Assembly (NCBI GenBank): GCA_025062295.1
Contig: JANXAJ010000002.1
Span: 1 to 64,000, forward strand
Direction of reading: 5' to 3'
Origin: Bacteroidia bacterium
GTDB lineage: Bacteria; Bacteroidota; Bacteroidia; SpSt-205
Length of the DNA: 64,000 nucleotides
Shown here: piece after piece, positions 10,133 to 17,165 of the stretch
Layout of the letters: the number at the start of each line of letters is the position of its first letter
Numbering within the stretch: the stretch's first letter is position 1
Notes under the pieces: generated by a model
What the model was told of the DNA's origin: nothing
Database searches by the model: none
Seen by the model: only the letters and a program-made list of their open reading frames with translations
Program-made: the position numbers and the translations under genes

Positions 10133-12472
10133 TTACTGCCTTTTAGATTGCTTTGATCGCCGACGAGCCCTCCCTTGAACCTTTGCTTGGAGGAGAGCTT
10201 GGCACACTTCTAAAGTAATATTCTCTAAGGGAATACCTTTTGGAAGAGCACAGGTGCCTCCTTGGTAGCGAATGTAAGGCCCATATCGTCCATTTAGAAT
10301 TTGAATCCCCGCTTCTGGGAAACTCCGTAAGACAGAAGGAGCTTTCTGCCGATGGGCCTGTATAATTGCTATCGCCTCAGCCTCAGTCAAAAGAAGAGGG
10401 TCTGAATGCGGAGGAAGAGGATAATTCTTTCCTCCATGGTGTAGGTAATACCCGTAAGGCCCCGATCGGACAGTAAGAAGCTGCCCCTCATAATTCCCTA
10501 TGACCCGAGGAAAACTCAGAAGCTGAAGGGCTTTTTCTAAGCAGACCTTATTGGGGGATAAAGTAGTAGGGACGGAAGCCGTATGATAGTCAGGGTCTCC
10601 CTTTTCTCCACGAGCCACATAAGCTCCTCTACTTCCAACATGAAGGTAGATAGGCTTTTGAGAAAGCGGATCTACCCCAAGTAAATGAGAGCGTTTCTGA
10701 GAAGAAGCAGCCTGCCGAAGCTCCGCCGTGAAATGAGTGTAAAAGGCGCTCAACATAACTTGCCAGTCAAGCTTTTCAGCGGCAATTTGATCAAGCTCCT
10801 CTTCTACGCGAGCGGTGAAATCGTAATCCATAATGTCTGGAAATCTCTCCATCAAAAAGTCCATCACTTGAGTCCCTAAGGAGGTAGGAACAAGCTTATT
10901 CTTCTGCACTTCAGGAGAGGGAAAAAGGCGTTGGCGATTTACTTCACCTGTCGGTGTGATGAGAATTTCTTCATAAGGCTGCCGTGCCACTCGGACGGTG
11001 GCTCTTTCCACATACTGGCGCTTGAAAAGGTTCTCAAGGGTGGGGACATAAGTAGAAGGGCGACCAATTCCCCGCTCCTCCAGTTCTCTCACTAAGGTCC
11101 CCTCTGTGTAGCGAGAAGGAGGGGAAGGATATTTTTCCCAAATTCTGAGCTCTTTCCACGAGAACAAATCCCCCCTCTCCAAAGGGGGCAGAGGGGCCGC
11201 CTCTTCTTCATCGGTGGTGTATCCATACATACTTAGAAACCCTGGTTCAACAAGAATGCGTCCTTTGGCTTGAAACTCTGGCAAAGGCGTGATAGAAGGG
11301 GGGTCGGGGATTAAGTGAGCGATTGTCTCCTCATATACCGCGTCTGCCATTTGACTCGCTAAAGTCCGCCGCCAAATGAGGGCATATATTTTTTTCTCAT
11401 CTGGTGTATCTCCTGCCTCCTCCACAAAGGGATCAGTAGGACGAATAGCTTCATGAGCCTCCTGCGCATGAAGGCTCCTTTTCTCCTCCCATGTCCGAGT
11501 TACCACTACCTCAGGAGAAAATCTTGCCCCCAGTACCGAATGAATAGCTTCAAGGGCTTCAGGAGCTATATGCACAGAATCGGTTCGCATGTAAGTAATA
11601 AGTCCCTTTTCATAAAGGTTCTGGGCGGTCTGCATGGTTCGGCGGATAGAGAATCCTAATCGCCGCTGGGCTTCCTGCTGAAGAGTGGAGGTAGTGAAAG
11701 GAGGAGAGGGACTTCGACGCCGCCTTTTCTTCGTCAGATTATGGACTCGGAGCTGGCGTCCAACAAGCTGCTTCAGAAGGTGCTCTCCCTCCTCAGTAGA
11801 ATGGAAGGTTGGTGTGATTAGCAAGGCCTTAAAAACAGGAGAACTTTGTATAGTAATTTCCGCTACGATAGAAGGAGAAGCCTGAAAGGCAGCAATCTCT
11901 CGCTCTCGCTCTACGACCAGACGAAGGGCCACAGACTGTACTCGTCCCGCTGAAAGGGCAGACTTTCGCTTACTAGCCCGAGCAAATGTCCGCCACAATA
12001 GAGGAGAAATCTGATACCCTACCAGCCGATCCAAAATCCGACGCGCCTGCTGCGCCTCAACTAAGTGAAAGTTGAGAGACCGAGGCACCTTCAAGGCTTC
12101 CTCTAATGCCCGCTTAGTAATCTCATGAAAAGCGATACGCACTGGTTTTGTTCCATCAATGCCAAGCAGCTCGCATAAATGCCAGGCGATCGCTTCACCT
12201 TCTCGGTCTTCATCCGTAGCCACATATACATTAGAGGCTTGATAGAGTGCCTCCCTAATTTTCTGAATAGCCTCAAGTTTTTTCGGAAGAGGCTGATAGA
12301 GAGGGATAAACTTGTATATCTCGCCTGATTTTTCTATGCGGACGCCAAGCCCTCGCTCAGGAAGGTCTCTTACATGTCCTTGAGAAGCCACCACCTCGTA
12401 ATTCTCTCCTAATAGACGCCGAATCGTCTGTGCCTTAGTGGGCGATTCTACTATAAGAAGAGATCTGCTCAT
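10133..12472 (-). CDS. topA: DNA topoisomerase I
   Basis: This 779-residue type IA topoisomerase relaxes negative supercoils. It begins with the TOPRIM motif LLIVESPTKA, has the metal-binding DEDREGE at residues 87-93, and the catalytic tyrosine in LITYMRTDS (Y294). The C-terminus carries about three topoisomerase C-terminal repeats (for example GPYGYYLHHGGKNYPLP and GRYGPYIRYQGG) instead of zinc ribbons, and ends in a basic tail, as in Bacteroidota TopA. The ATG at 12472 is preceded by TATATTTG ending 5 nt upstream, so the mRNA is predicted to be leaderless. The 200 nt beyond the stop contain no recognised gene. Confidence 0.97.
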   Translation of the reverse strand: MSRSLLIVESPTKAQTIRRLLGENYEVVASQGHVRDLPERGLGVRIEKSGEIYKFIPLYQPLPKKLEAIQKIREALYQASNVYVATDEDREGEAIAWHLCELLGIDGTKPVRIAFHEITKRALEEALKVPRSLNFHLVEAQQARRILDRLVGYQISPLLWRTFARASKRKSALSAGRVQSVALRLVVEREREIAAFQASPSIVAEITIQSSPVFKALLITPTFHSTEEGEHLLKQLVGRQLRVHNLTKKRRRRSPSPPFTTSTLQQEAQRRLGFSIRRTMQTAQNLYEKGLITYMRTDSVHIAPEALEAIHSVLGARFSPEVVVTRTWEEKRSLHAQEAHEAIRPTDPFVEEAGDTPDEKKIYALIWRRTLASQMADAVYEETIAHLIPDPPSITPLPEFQAKGRILVEPGFLSMYGYTTDEEEAAPLPPLERGDLFSWKELRIWEKYPSPPSRYTEGTLVRELEERGIGRPSTYVPTLENLFKRQYVERATVRVARQPYEEILITPTGEVNRQRLFPSPEVQKNKLVPTSLGTQVMDFLMERFPDIMDYDFTARVEEELDQIAAEKLDWQVMLSAFYTHFTAELRQAASSQKRSHLLGVDPLSQKPIYLHVGSRGAYVARGEKGDPDYHTASVPTTLSPNKVCLEKALQLLSFPRVIGNYEGQLLTVRSGPYGYYLHHGGKNYPLPPHSDPLLLTEAEAIAIIQAHRQKAPSVLRSFPEAGIQILNGRYGPYIRYQGGTCALPKGIPLENITLEVCQALLQAKVQGRARRRSKQSKRQ

Positions 12473-12477
12473 CTTGA

Positions 12478-12485
12478 CAAATATA
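12478..12485 (-). promoter_or_regulatory. -7 element TATATTTG of topA
   Basis: Exact TAnnTTTG on the minus strand, 5 nt before the topA ATG. It is back to back, 7 nt apart, with the promoter element of the response regulator gene. Confidence 0.8.
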
Positions 12486-12492
12486 TCGGGAG

Positions 12493-12500
12493 TATTTTTG
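12493..12500 (+). promoter_or_regulatory. -7 element TATTTTTG of the response regulator gene
   Basis: Exact TAnnTTTG 5 nt before the ATG at 12506. Together with the topA element it makes a compact divergent promoter in which two polymerases could hardly bind at once. Confidence 0.8.
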
Positions 12501-12505
12501 CTTAC

Positions 12506-13069
12506 ATGAAGCCCTCCCTTTGGCTTGTTGAAGATGACCCACTTTGGGTGGAGCTCATCCAGGCCCGTTATGGCGATAAATTCAACCTACGGCATTTCCC
12601 CACTGTGGAGACAGCGATTGAGGCTATTCGAGCCGAGCCTCCCCCCAAGTATATCCTCTTGGACTACTACTTAAGAGATAAGCCAGGTACAGAGCTACTT
12701 AGAGCGATGCGCAAAAATGAAAACCCTGACGCTCCTCCCTACGTTATTATGCTCTCAGGGCAAGAGGATGTTCAGACAGCGGTAGATACCTTCGCTTATG
12801 GGGCGTATGACTATGTCGTGAAGGGAGACCAAGTGTGGGAACGGCTTCGGATCACTTTTCGCAACATTGCTCGTCAAGAAGCGCTGGAAAAAGAGGTGAT
12901 TGAGCTGCGCCTCCGACTTCGGCGCTCTCAGCTATTAGTGATGGGAGTGGTCTTATTGGCTTTTCTGATAAGCTTAGGAGTCTATCTTCAGTTATGTCCC
13001 GAGCAGCGCTTATGGAAATGGGACCCCTTTGGGATAGGGCAAAAACCACCCTGTGTCTCTGCGCAGTAG
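12506..13069 (+). CDS. Tail-anchored response regulator receiver protein
   Basis: This 187-residue protein has a complete N-terminal REC domain: acidic cluster E9-D10-D11 (LVEDDPLW), phosphoacceptor D53 (ILLDYYL), S84 in the T/S position, and K106 (YVVKGD). There is no DNA-binding or enzymatic output. Instead, a basic coiled helix (about 122-142) leads into one transmembrane segment (143-162, LLVMGVVLLAFLISLGVY) and a short tail with two cysteines. The receiver should sit on the cytoplasmic face of the inner membrane. Its 3' end overlaps the next gene by up to 76 bp. No histidine kinase is adjacent. Confidence 0.85.
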   Translation: MKPSLWLVEDDPLWVELIQARYGDKFNLRHFPTVETAIEAIRAEPPPKYILLDYYLRDKPGTELLRAMRKNENPDAPPYVIMLSGQEDVQTAVDTFAYGAYDYVVKGDQVWERLRITFRNIARQEALEKEVIELRLRLRRSQLLVMGVVLLAFLISLGVYLQLCPEQRLWKWDPFGIGQKPPCVSAQ

Positions 13070-14172
13070 CCCTGGCACAGGCCCCTCTCCCCTACCAGCC
13101 AACCTACCGAAGCCAAGCCCTACAAGCTCTCCAAGCCCTGTACGCTATGGAGTTTGATCGTGCAGAACGGCTCTTTGATCGGCTCGACTCCCTTTTTGGA
13201 CCGTATGCGGGAACAAGTTACTTGCGAGCCCTGGCCTACTCTTGGCGGATAGAATTAGACCCTTCTACAACTTGGTTTGACAGCTTCTGGGAAAAAGAAC
13301 TCAAAAGAACCGATTCTCTTCTACGCTGTTGCACCGCCCATCCCTTAGAGACATACTTCATCGGTTTCGGACAGAAGGCGTTGGAAGTGCGCCGTCTCTA
13401 CGTAAGGGGGGAAATCTTACCCTCCGTATGGAAAGCCAGAGAACTCCTTTCTCTCTTAGATGGGATACGGAGATATGTAGATAAATATCCAGAAATGGAA
13501 TTTGAACTCGGCCTATATGAGTATTACATAGACTACTTCTCAAACAACTATCCAATCATGCGCCCGATTTTATACTTCTTTCCCAAGGGCGATCAAAACT
13601 CAGGATTGGCTCGTTTGGAGCGCTGCGCTCGGGACTCCCTAAATTATACTCAGTATGAGGCAGCTTACTTTTTAGGGTACATCTACCTGTATCAAGCCAA
13701 GCGCCCCGCCATTGCAGTCCACTGGCTCCAGTATTTATCAAGGCTTTTTCCATCAAATCCTCTTTTCCGACGAATGTGGGCAGAGGCCTTGTATGAGCTC
13801 AAGCAATACGAAGAAGCACAAAAAGTCATCAAGGAATGGATAGAATCTTACGAGCAGCACTGTCCTCATCCTCCATGTTACCTTATCACTAGAAAGTATC
13901 CGACCGCAGAAGCTGTGCATGCATACGGCCTCTTAGGAATGACGCTGCGAGAGGAGAAAAAATATACTGAAGCACAAGCCGCATTCTACAGGATGGAGAC
14001 CCTTCTGAGGAGCTTACCGCGTTTTCCAGCTCCAAGTTGGGCTCGGCTAATGCGAGAGTTTGCTCTGTTAGAGAAACGAATGGGGAATAGTCGCGCAGCT
14101 GAGGCCCGCCTCAAGCTAGTTCAAGCTCGGAACGATGTTCCTTCCTACCTCAAAGGCCCCCTGTCTGACTAA
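12994..14172 (+). CDS. Secreted TPR-like protein, function unknown
   Basis: This protein of up to 392 residues consists of alpha-helical repeats resembling TPRs (for example ALYAMEFDRAERLFDRLDSLFG and AEALYELKQYEEAQKVIKEWI). The start is uncertain: ATGs at 12994, 13012 and 13018 are in frame. The 13018 start gives the neatest signal peptide (charged N-region, TLCLCAVALAQA, then the mature protein). All three starts lie inside the response regulator gene, so the pair is co-transcribed and probably coupled. TPR proteins often scaffold envelope complexes, but no specific role can be assigned. A periplasmic or outer membrane location is inferred. Confidence 0.78.
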   Translation: MSRAALMEMGPLWDRAKTTLCLCAVALAQAPLPYQPTYRSQALQALQALYAMEFDRAERLFDRLDSLFGPYAGTSYLRALAYSWRIELDPSTTWFDSFWEKELKRTDSLLRCCTAHPLETYFIGFGQKALEVRRLYVRGEILPSVWKARELLSLLDGIRRYVDKYPEMEFELGLYEYYIDYFSNNYPIMRPILYFFPKGDQNSGLARLERCARDSLNYTQYEAAYFLGYIYLYQAKRPAIAVHWLQYLSRLFPSNPLFRRMWAEALYELKQYEEAQKVIKEWIESYEQHCPHPPCYLITRKYPTAEAVHAYGLLGMTLREEKKYTEAQAAFYRMETLLRSLPRFPAPSWARLMREFALLEKRMGNSRAAEARLKLVQARNDVPSYLKGPLSD

Positions 14173-14329
14173 CCAGCCAAAAAGACCTCCCCCAGATTGG
14201 CATGGCGATTCCTTGAGGTGGAGCATCTACCCCTTGGACATAGATCATAAGTGTATCTGCTTCCTCAGTAGCTTTTCAAGCGGTCTTGGTAGCCCTACTA
14301 AACTCTGAAGGACATGAGATTCAGAGGCT

Positions 14330-15064
14330 TTATTCAAACTCTACAAGGATGAGGCTGATGTTATCCTCCCCTCCTGCTTCATTAGCCGCCTGGACAAGGA
14401 GTTGTGCCCTCTGAGAGAGCAAGAGACGCAAGTTCAAGATACGGGCTATTTCTGGAGCTGTAAGCATATTTGACAACCCATCGCTGCAGAGAAGGAGAAG
14501 GTCTCCCGACTGGATGTGAAGAGGCTCAGGCGCCACCTCGGGCTCAGGACGAGAGGTCAAGCCTAAAGCTCGCAGAATCACATGGCGACGAGGGTGCATT
14601 TCCGCCTCTTCAGGAGTAAGAAGGCCCTGCGACACCAGAAACTGGACATACGAATGGTCTAGCGTTTTTTGTTCTAAATGCCCTTCTCGGTAAAGATAAA
14701 GGCGACTATCTCCTATATGAGCATAGTAGACACTCTGCCCATTATAAAGCGCTACTACACAGGTGGTGCCCATCTTTCTATACTCAGGATACAGCTGAGC
14801 GATGGTATAGATAGCTCGGTTTGCTTCATAAAGAGAGGCTTCTAACAATTGGGGGGGTGGATGAGGGGGCGCTTGAGAGAAGTAATCCACGATGGCACGA
14901 ATAGCGAGTTCAGCTGCTTTCTCACCTGCCGCATGTCCGCCCATGCCGTCACAAACCACCCAAAGCGCCCCATAGGGAGTACGAACCGATGCGACTCGGT
15001 CCTCATTATTAGGGCGGACCCGACCTCGGTCAGAGAGGGCGACAGCATTATAGCCGATAGGCAT
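14330..15064 (-). CDS. PP2C-family serine/threonine phosphatase (Stp/PrpC-like)
   Basis: This 244-residue single-domain PPM phosphatase has the motifs RPNNEDRV, VVCDGMGGHAAGEKAAE, GTTCVVALY, HIGDSRLYLYR, LLLCSDGLSNML and GGEDNISLILVEF, which supply the usual metal-binding aspartates. It is soluble and cytoplasmic. It is the last gene of the polysaccharide/tyrosine-kinase operon and its ATG overlaps the cyclophilin stop by 17 bp. Its natural kinase partner, a Hanks-type Ser/Thr kinase, is not in the window. The 157 nt after its stop codon, toward 14173, carry no recognised gene. Confidence 0.93.
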   Translation of the reverse strand: MPIGYNAVALSDRGRVRPNNEDRVASVRTPYGALWVVCDGMGGHAAGEKAAELAIRAIVDYFSQAPPHPPPQLLEASLYEANRAIYTIAQLYPEYRKMGTTCVVALYNGQSVYYAHIGDSRLYLYREGHLEQKTLDHSYVQFLVSQGLLTPEEAEMHPRRHVILRALGLTSRPEPEVAPEPLHIQSGDLLLLCSDGLSNMLTAPEIARILNLRLLLSQRAQLLVQAANEAGGEDNISLILVEFE

Positions 15065-15659
15065 TGCCGTAGCGCTTGCGGAGCGACTTTATTTTGTGAC
15101 GCTCTAATCGTACTTTCATTGGGATATTCGTCAAAGGGCGATCTCGAGCATCTCGCTGCACCGAGGCAATTTTCTCCGCCACTTCCATTCCCTCTAACAC
15201 CTGCCCAAAAACTGTATAAGCTCCATCTAGAAAAGGGGTGCCTTTCTCAGCGATGACGATGTAGAACTGGCTCCCATTAGAGGCGCGCTGTGGATTGACA
15301 GCATCGGGGGTGCGAGCAGCTCCCACAGCCCCTCGCTCGTGCTTGAGAGTAGGATAAATCTCTGCCGGGACTGTATAACCGGGCCCACCTAAGCCATCAT
15401 TAGTAGGATCATTGTCTTTAGAGTTTGGGTCCCCCCCTTGAATGACGAAGCCAGGCACCACCCGATGGAAAGTAGTTCCATCAAAAAAGCCCTGTTGGGC
15501 AAGCTTGAAGAAGTTAGCTCGGTGTTGGAAAGTCTGGCGAAAAAGCTGAAGGCGCATGACCCCATACTCTGTTTCCACTACCACAAGCGTATCCCATTTT
15601 TGTGCCCAGAGGAGAATCCCACTAAGCAGTCCTCGCACGCTCCATTTCAATAGAGGCAT
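15048..15659 (-). CDS. Cyclophilin-type peptidyl-prolyl isomerase, exported
   Basis: This 203-residue protein has an N-terminal signal-like segment (WSVRGLLSGILLWAQ) followed by a bacterial cyclophilin domain with FFDGTTFHRVVPGFVIQGGDP, SNGSQFYIV and the FLDGAYTVFGQVLEGMEV end motif. It should assist folding of proline-containing proteins in the periplasm. I prefer the ATG at 15659 over the GTG at 15665 in the ORF track. Either start overlaps folB, by about 38 bp for the ATG. Confidence 0.93.
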   Translation of the reverse strand: MPLLKWSVRGLLSGILLWAQKWDTLVVVETEYGVMRLQLFRQTFQHRANFFKLAQQGFFDGTTFHRVVPGFVIQGGDPNSKDNDPTNDGLGGPGYTVPAEIYPTLKHERGAVGAARTPDAVNPQRASNGSQFYIVIAEKGTPFLDGAYTVFGQVLEGMEVAEKIASVQRDARDRPLTNIPMKVRLERHKIKSLRKRYGNAYRL

Positions 15660-16011
15660 AAGCACTTTCAGCTAAGATACCAATGGGCGGATGAACCTTA
15701 TGAACCTCAATATGCACTTTTTCCACATTCTCCCAGCGCGCCAAGATAGCTTCAGCCAGCTCTTGGGCAATATGTTCTATGAGGATGCCTTCATGAGTAA
15801 AGCGCTGCCGAACAAGTTCAGCCACTTCCTTATAGTCTATAGGAGGAGCTGTTTGAGCAAGTCTTGGCACCGTGTATTCTAAATGAAGATTCAGGCGAAA
15901 GAGGCGTCCCATTTTCCGCTCCTCTGGGAAAAGCCCGACATAGCCGTATATCTCTATCCCTTTCAATCCAATGGCTCGCCGAGGAGAAGGGTTTGGCGCT
16001 GATGATCCCAT
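15622..16011 (-). CDS. folB: Dihydroneopterin aldolase
   Basis: This 129-residue protein belongs to the folate biosynthesis pathway and converts dihydroneopterin to 6-hydroxymethyl-dihydropterin and glycolaldehyde. It begins its domain with GIEIYGYVGLFPEER (the substrate-binding Glu in this segment), has the DYKEVAELV and LIEHIAQELAEAIL helices, and the catalytic lysine in HKVHPPIG. Length is normal. The ATG at 16011 is inside the preceding gene by 49 bp. Its place in an exopolysaccharide operon looks like transcriptional packing, not functional linkage. Confidence 0.93.
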   Translation of the reverse strand: MGSSAPNPSPRRAIGLKGIEIYGYVGLFPEERKMGRLFRLNLHLEYTVPRLAQTAPPIDYKEVAELVRQRFTHEGILIEHIAQELAEAILARWENVEKVHIEVHKVHPPIGILAESAYASIEMERARTA

Positions 16012-16451
16012 ATCACTTCAAGAAGTTCTGCAAAGGTATCCCCCCGAAGAGGAAGAGCGAAAAGCCGCCTGTGCTCTCGATCAATAAGCCAGCTATAACT
16101 GGATGCTTGAGAAGGACCATGCCCTACCCGCCATCCACTTGAATCATGCCAAAGAAGCACACGAACTTCCTTGTCATATACCTCCATCCAGATGAACCGC
16201 TGATGCGGGACATTTAGAGAGGAGTCGCAGGAGAAAAAGTATTCCTTCGCTCCATTTTCATTTGCATCTAGTACGATACCAGGATGAAGGAGATAAGGCT
16301 TACATGCCAGCCGGCGAGCAGCTTCCGCCGTGAGATAAGTTTCCTGAGAAGGCTCCGCAAGAGAAACGCCAGCCCACCAGAGGTATATAATCAAACCTAC
16401 GAGTAAAACGGAAATCGAAACAATCCAAAGACGCCCTAACTTATCCGTCAT
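15963..16451 (-). CDS. Hypothetical single-pass membrane protein
   Basis: I do not recognise this 162-residue protein. It has one N-terminal membrane anchor (about residues 8-28, IVSISVLLVGLIIYLWWAGV) and a periplasmic domain of about 130 residues rich in W and aromatic residues with two cysteines (RLACKPY, FFSCDSS) that might form a disulfide. The ATG at 16451 overlaps the stop of the PHP phosphatase as ATGA. The tight coupling to the kinase/phosphatase pair is the only clue to its role. Confidence 0.75.
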   Translation of the reverse strand: MTDKLGRLWIVSISVLLVGLIIYLWWAGVSLAEPSQETYLTAEAARRLACKPYLLHPGIVLDANENGAKEYFFSCDSSLNVPHQRFIWMEVYDKEVRVLLWHDSSGWRVGHGPSQASSYSWLIDREHRRLFALPLRGDTFAELLEVIWDHQRQTLLLGEPLD

Positions 16452-17164
16452 AAGAGGGTAGGGTTCAGTAGGGTAGAAAGGCGCTTCCGAACTAGCTTAT
16501 GAGCAAGTGCCCTGCGAACAGCCAATATTTGAGTGGAGTGATGCATGTCACTTCCAAGGAAATGAACCCAACCTTTTTCCAAAAGATACTCTGCTTTCTC
16601 CTGGGCGAGCCGCCCATACGCCTGTACCAAAGACAGGAGATTCACTTGAAGGAAAAGCCCGCGTTCGTACCAACTTTTGAGCATAGTACGATCTGCATAA
16701 GTATAACGCTCAGGATGAGCAAGCACAGGTGTATAGCCACATTGATATAACTCAAACAGTATCTGATCCACTCCTACCATTGGAAGCCAAAAGTCCATCT
16801 CTATAAGGACATATCGCTTCGGTCCGAATGTACGCAAAGCAGAGAGACGAGTACGAAGTTCAGGTTCCAAAAGGTATTCAGCTGCTGTAGTGAGAAAGAT
16901 CGGCAGTTCCTGTTCTTGTAAGTGCTGTCTCAGTCGTGCTTCCATCATCTCGATCTCTTCTTGGGAGGGATTCATCAGGGTATTCTGATGCGGGGTGGCG
17001 ATCACTTTTTGATACCCCATCTCTGCCCAGAAGAGCATCATTTGAAGAGACTCTTGCATCGTCTGCGCTCCATCATCTAAGTGAGGAAGGACATGATTAT
17101 GGAGTTCTACCACCAGTTCCATGCCCAAATTGATGGGAGGATGACGCTTTAGGAAAAACCTCAT
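16448..17164 (-). CDS. CpsB/YwqE-type PHP-fold tyrosine phosphatase
   Basis: This 238-residue manganese-dependent PHP-fold enzyme belongs to the family that dephosphorylates BY-type tyrosine kinases in capsule and exopolysaccharide synthesis. The metal-binding residues are visible in ELHNHVLPHLDDG, VIATPHQN, LAHPERY and LGSDMHH. It starts 1 nt after the stop of the BY kinase gene, the standard kinase/phosphatase pairing. A downstream in-frame Met (MELVVELHNH) is an alternative start. Confidence 0.92.
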   Translation of the reverse strand: MRFFLKRHPPINLGMELVVELHNHVLPHLDDGAQTMQESLQMMLFWAEMGYQKVIATPHQNTLMNPSQEEIEMMEARLRQHLQEQELPIFLTTAAEYLLEPELRTRLSALRTFGPKRYVLIEMDFWLPMVGVDQILFELYQCGYTPVLAHPERYTYADRTMLKSWYERGLFLQVNLLSLVQAYGRLAQEKAEYLLEKGWVHFLGSDMHHSTQILAVRRALAHKLVRKRLSTLLNPTLL

Positions 17165-17165
17165 G

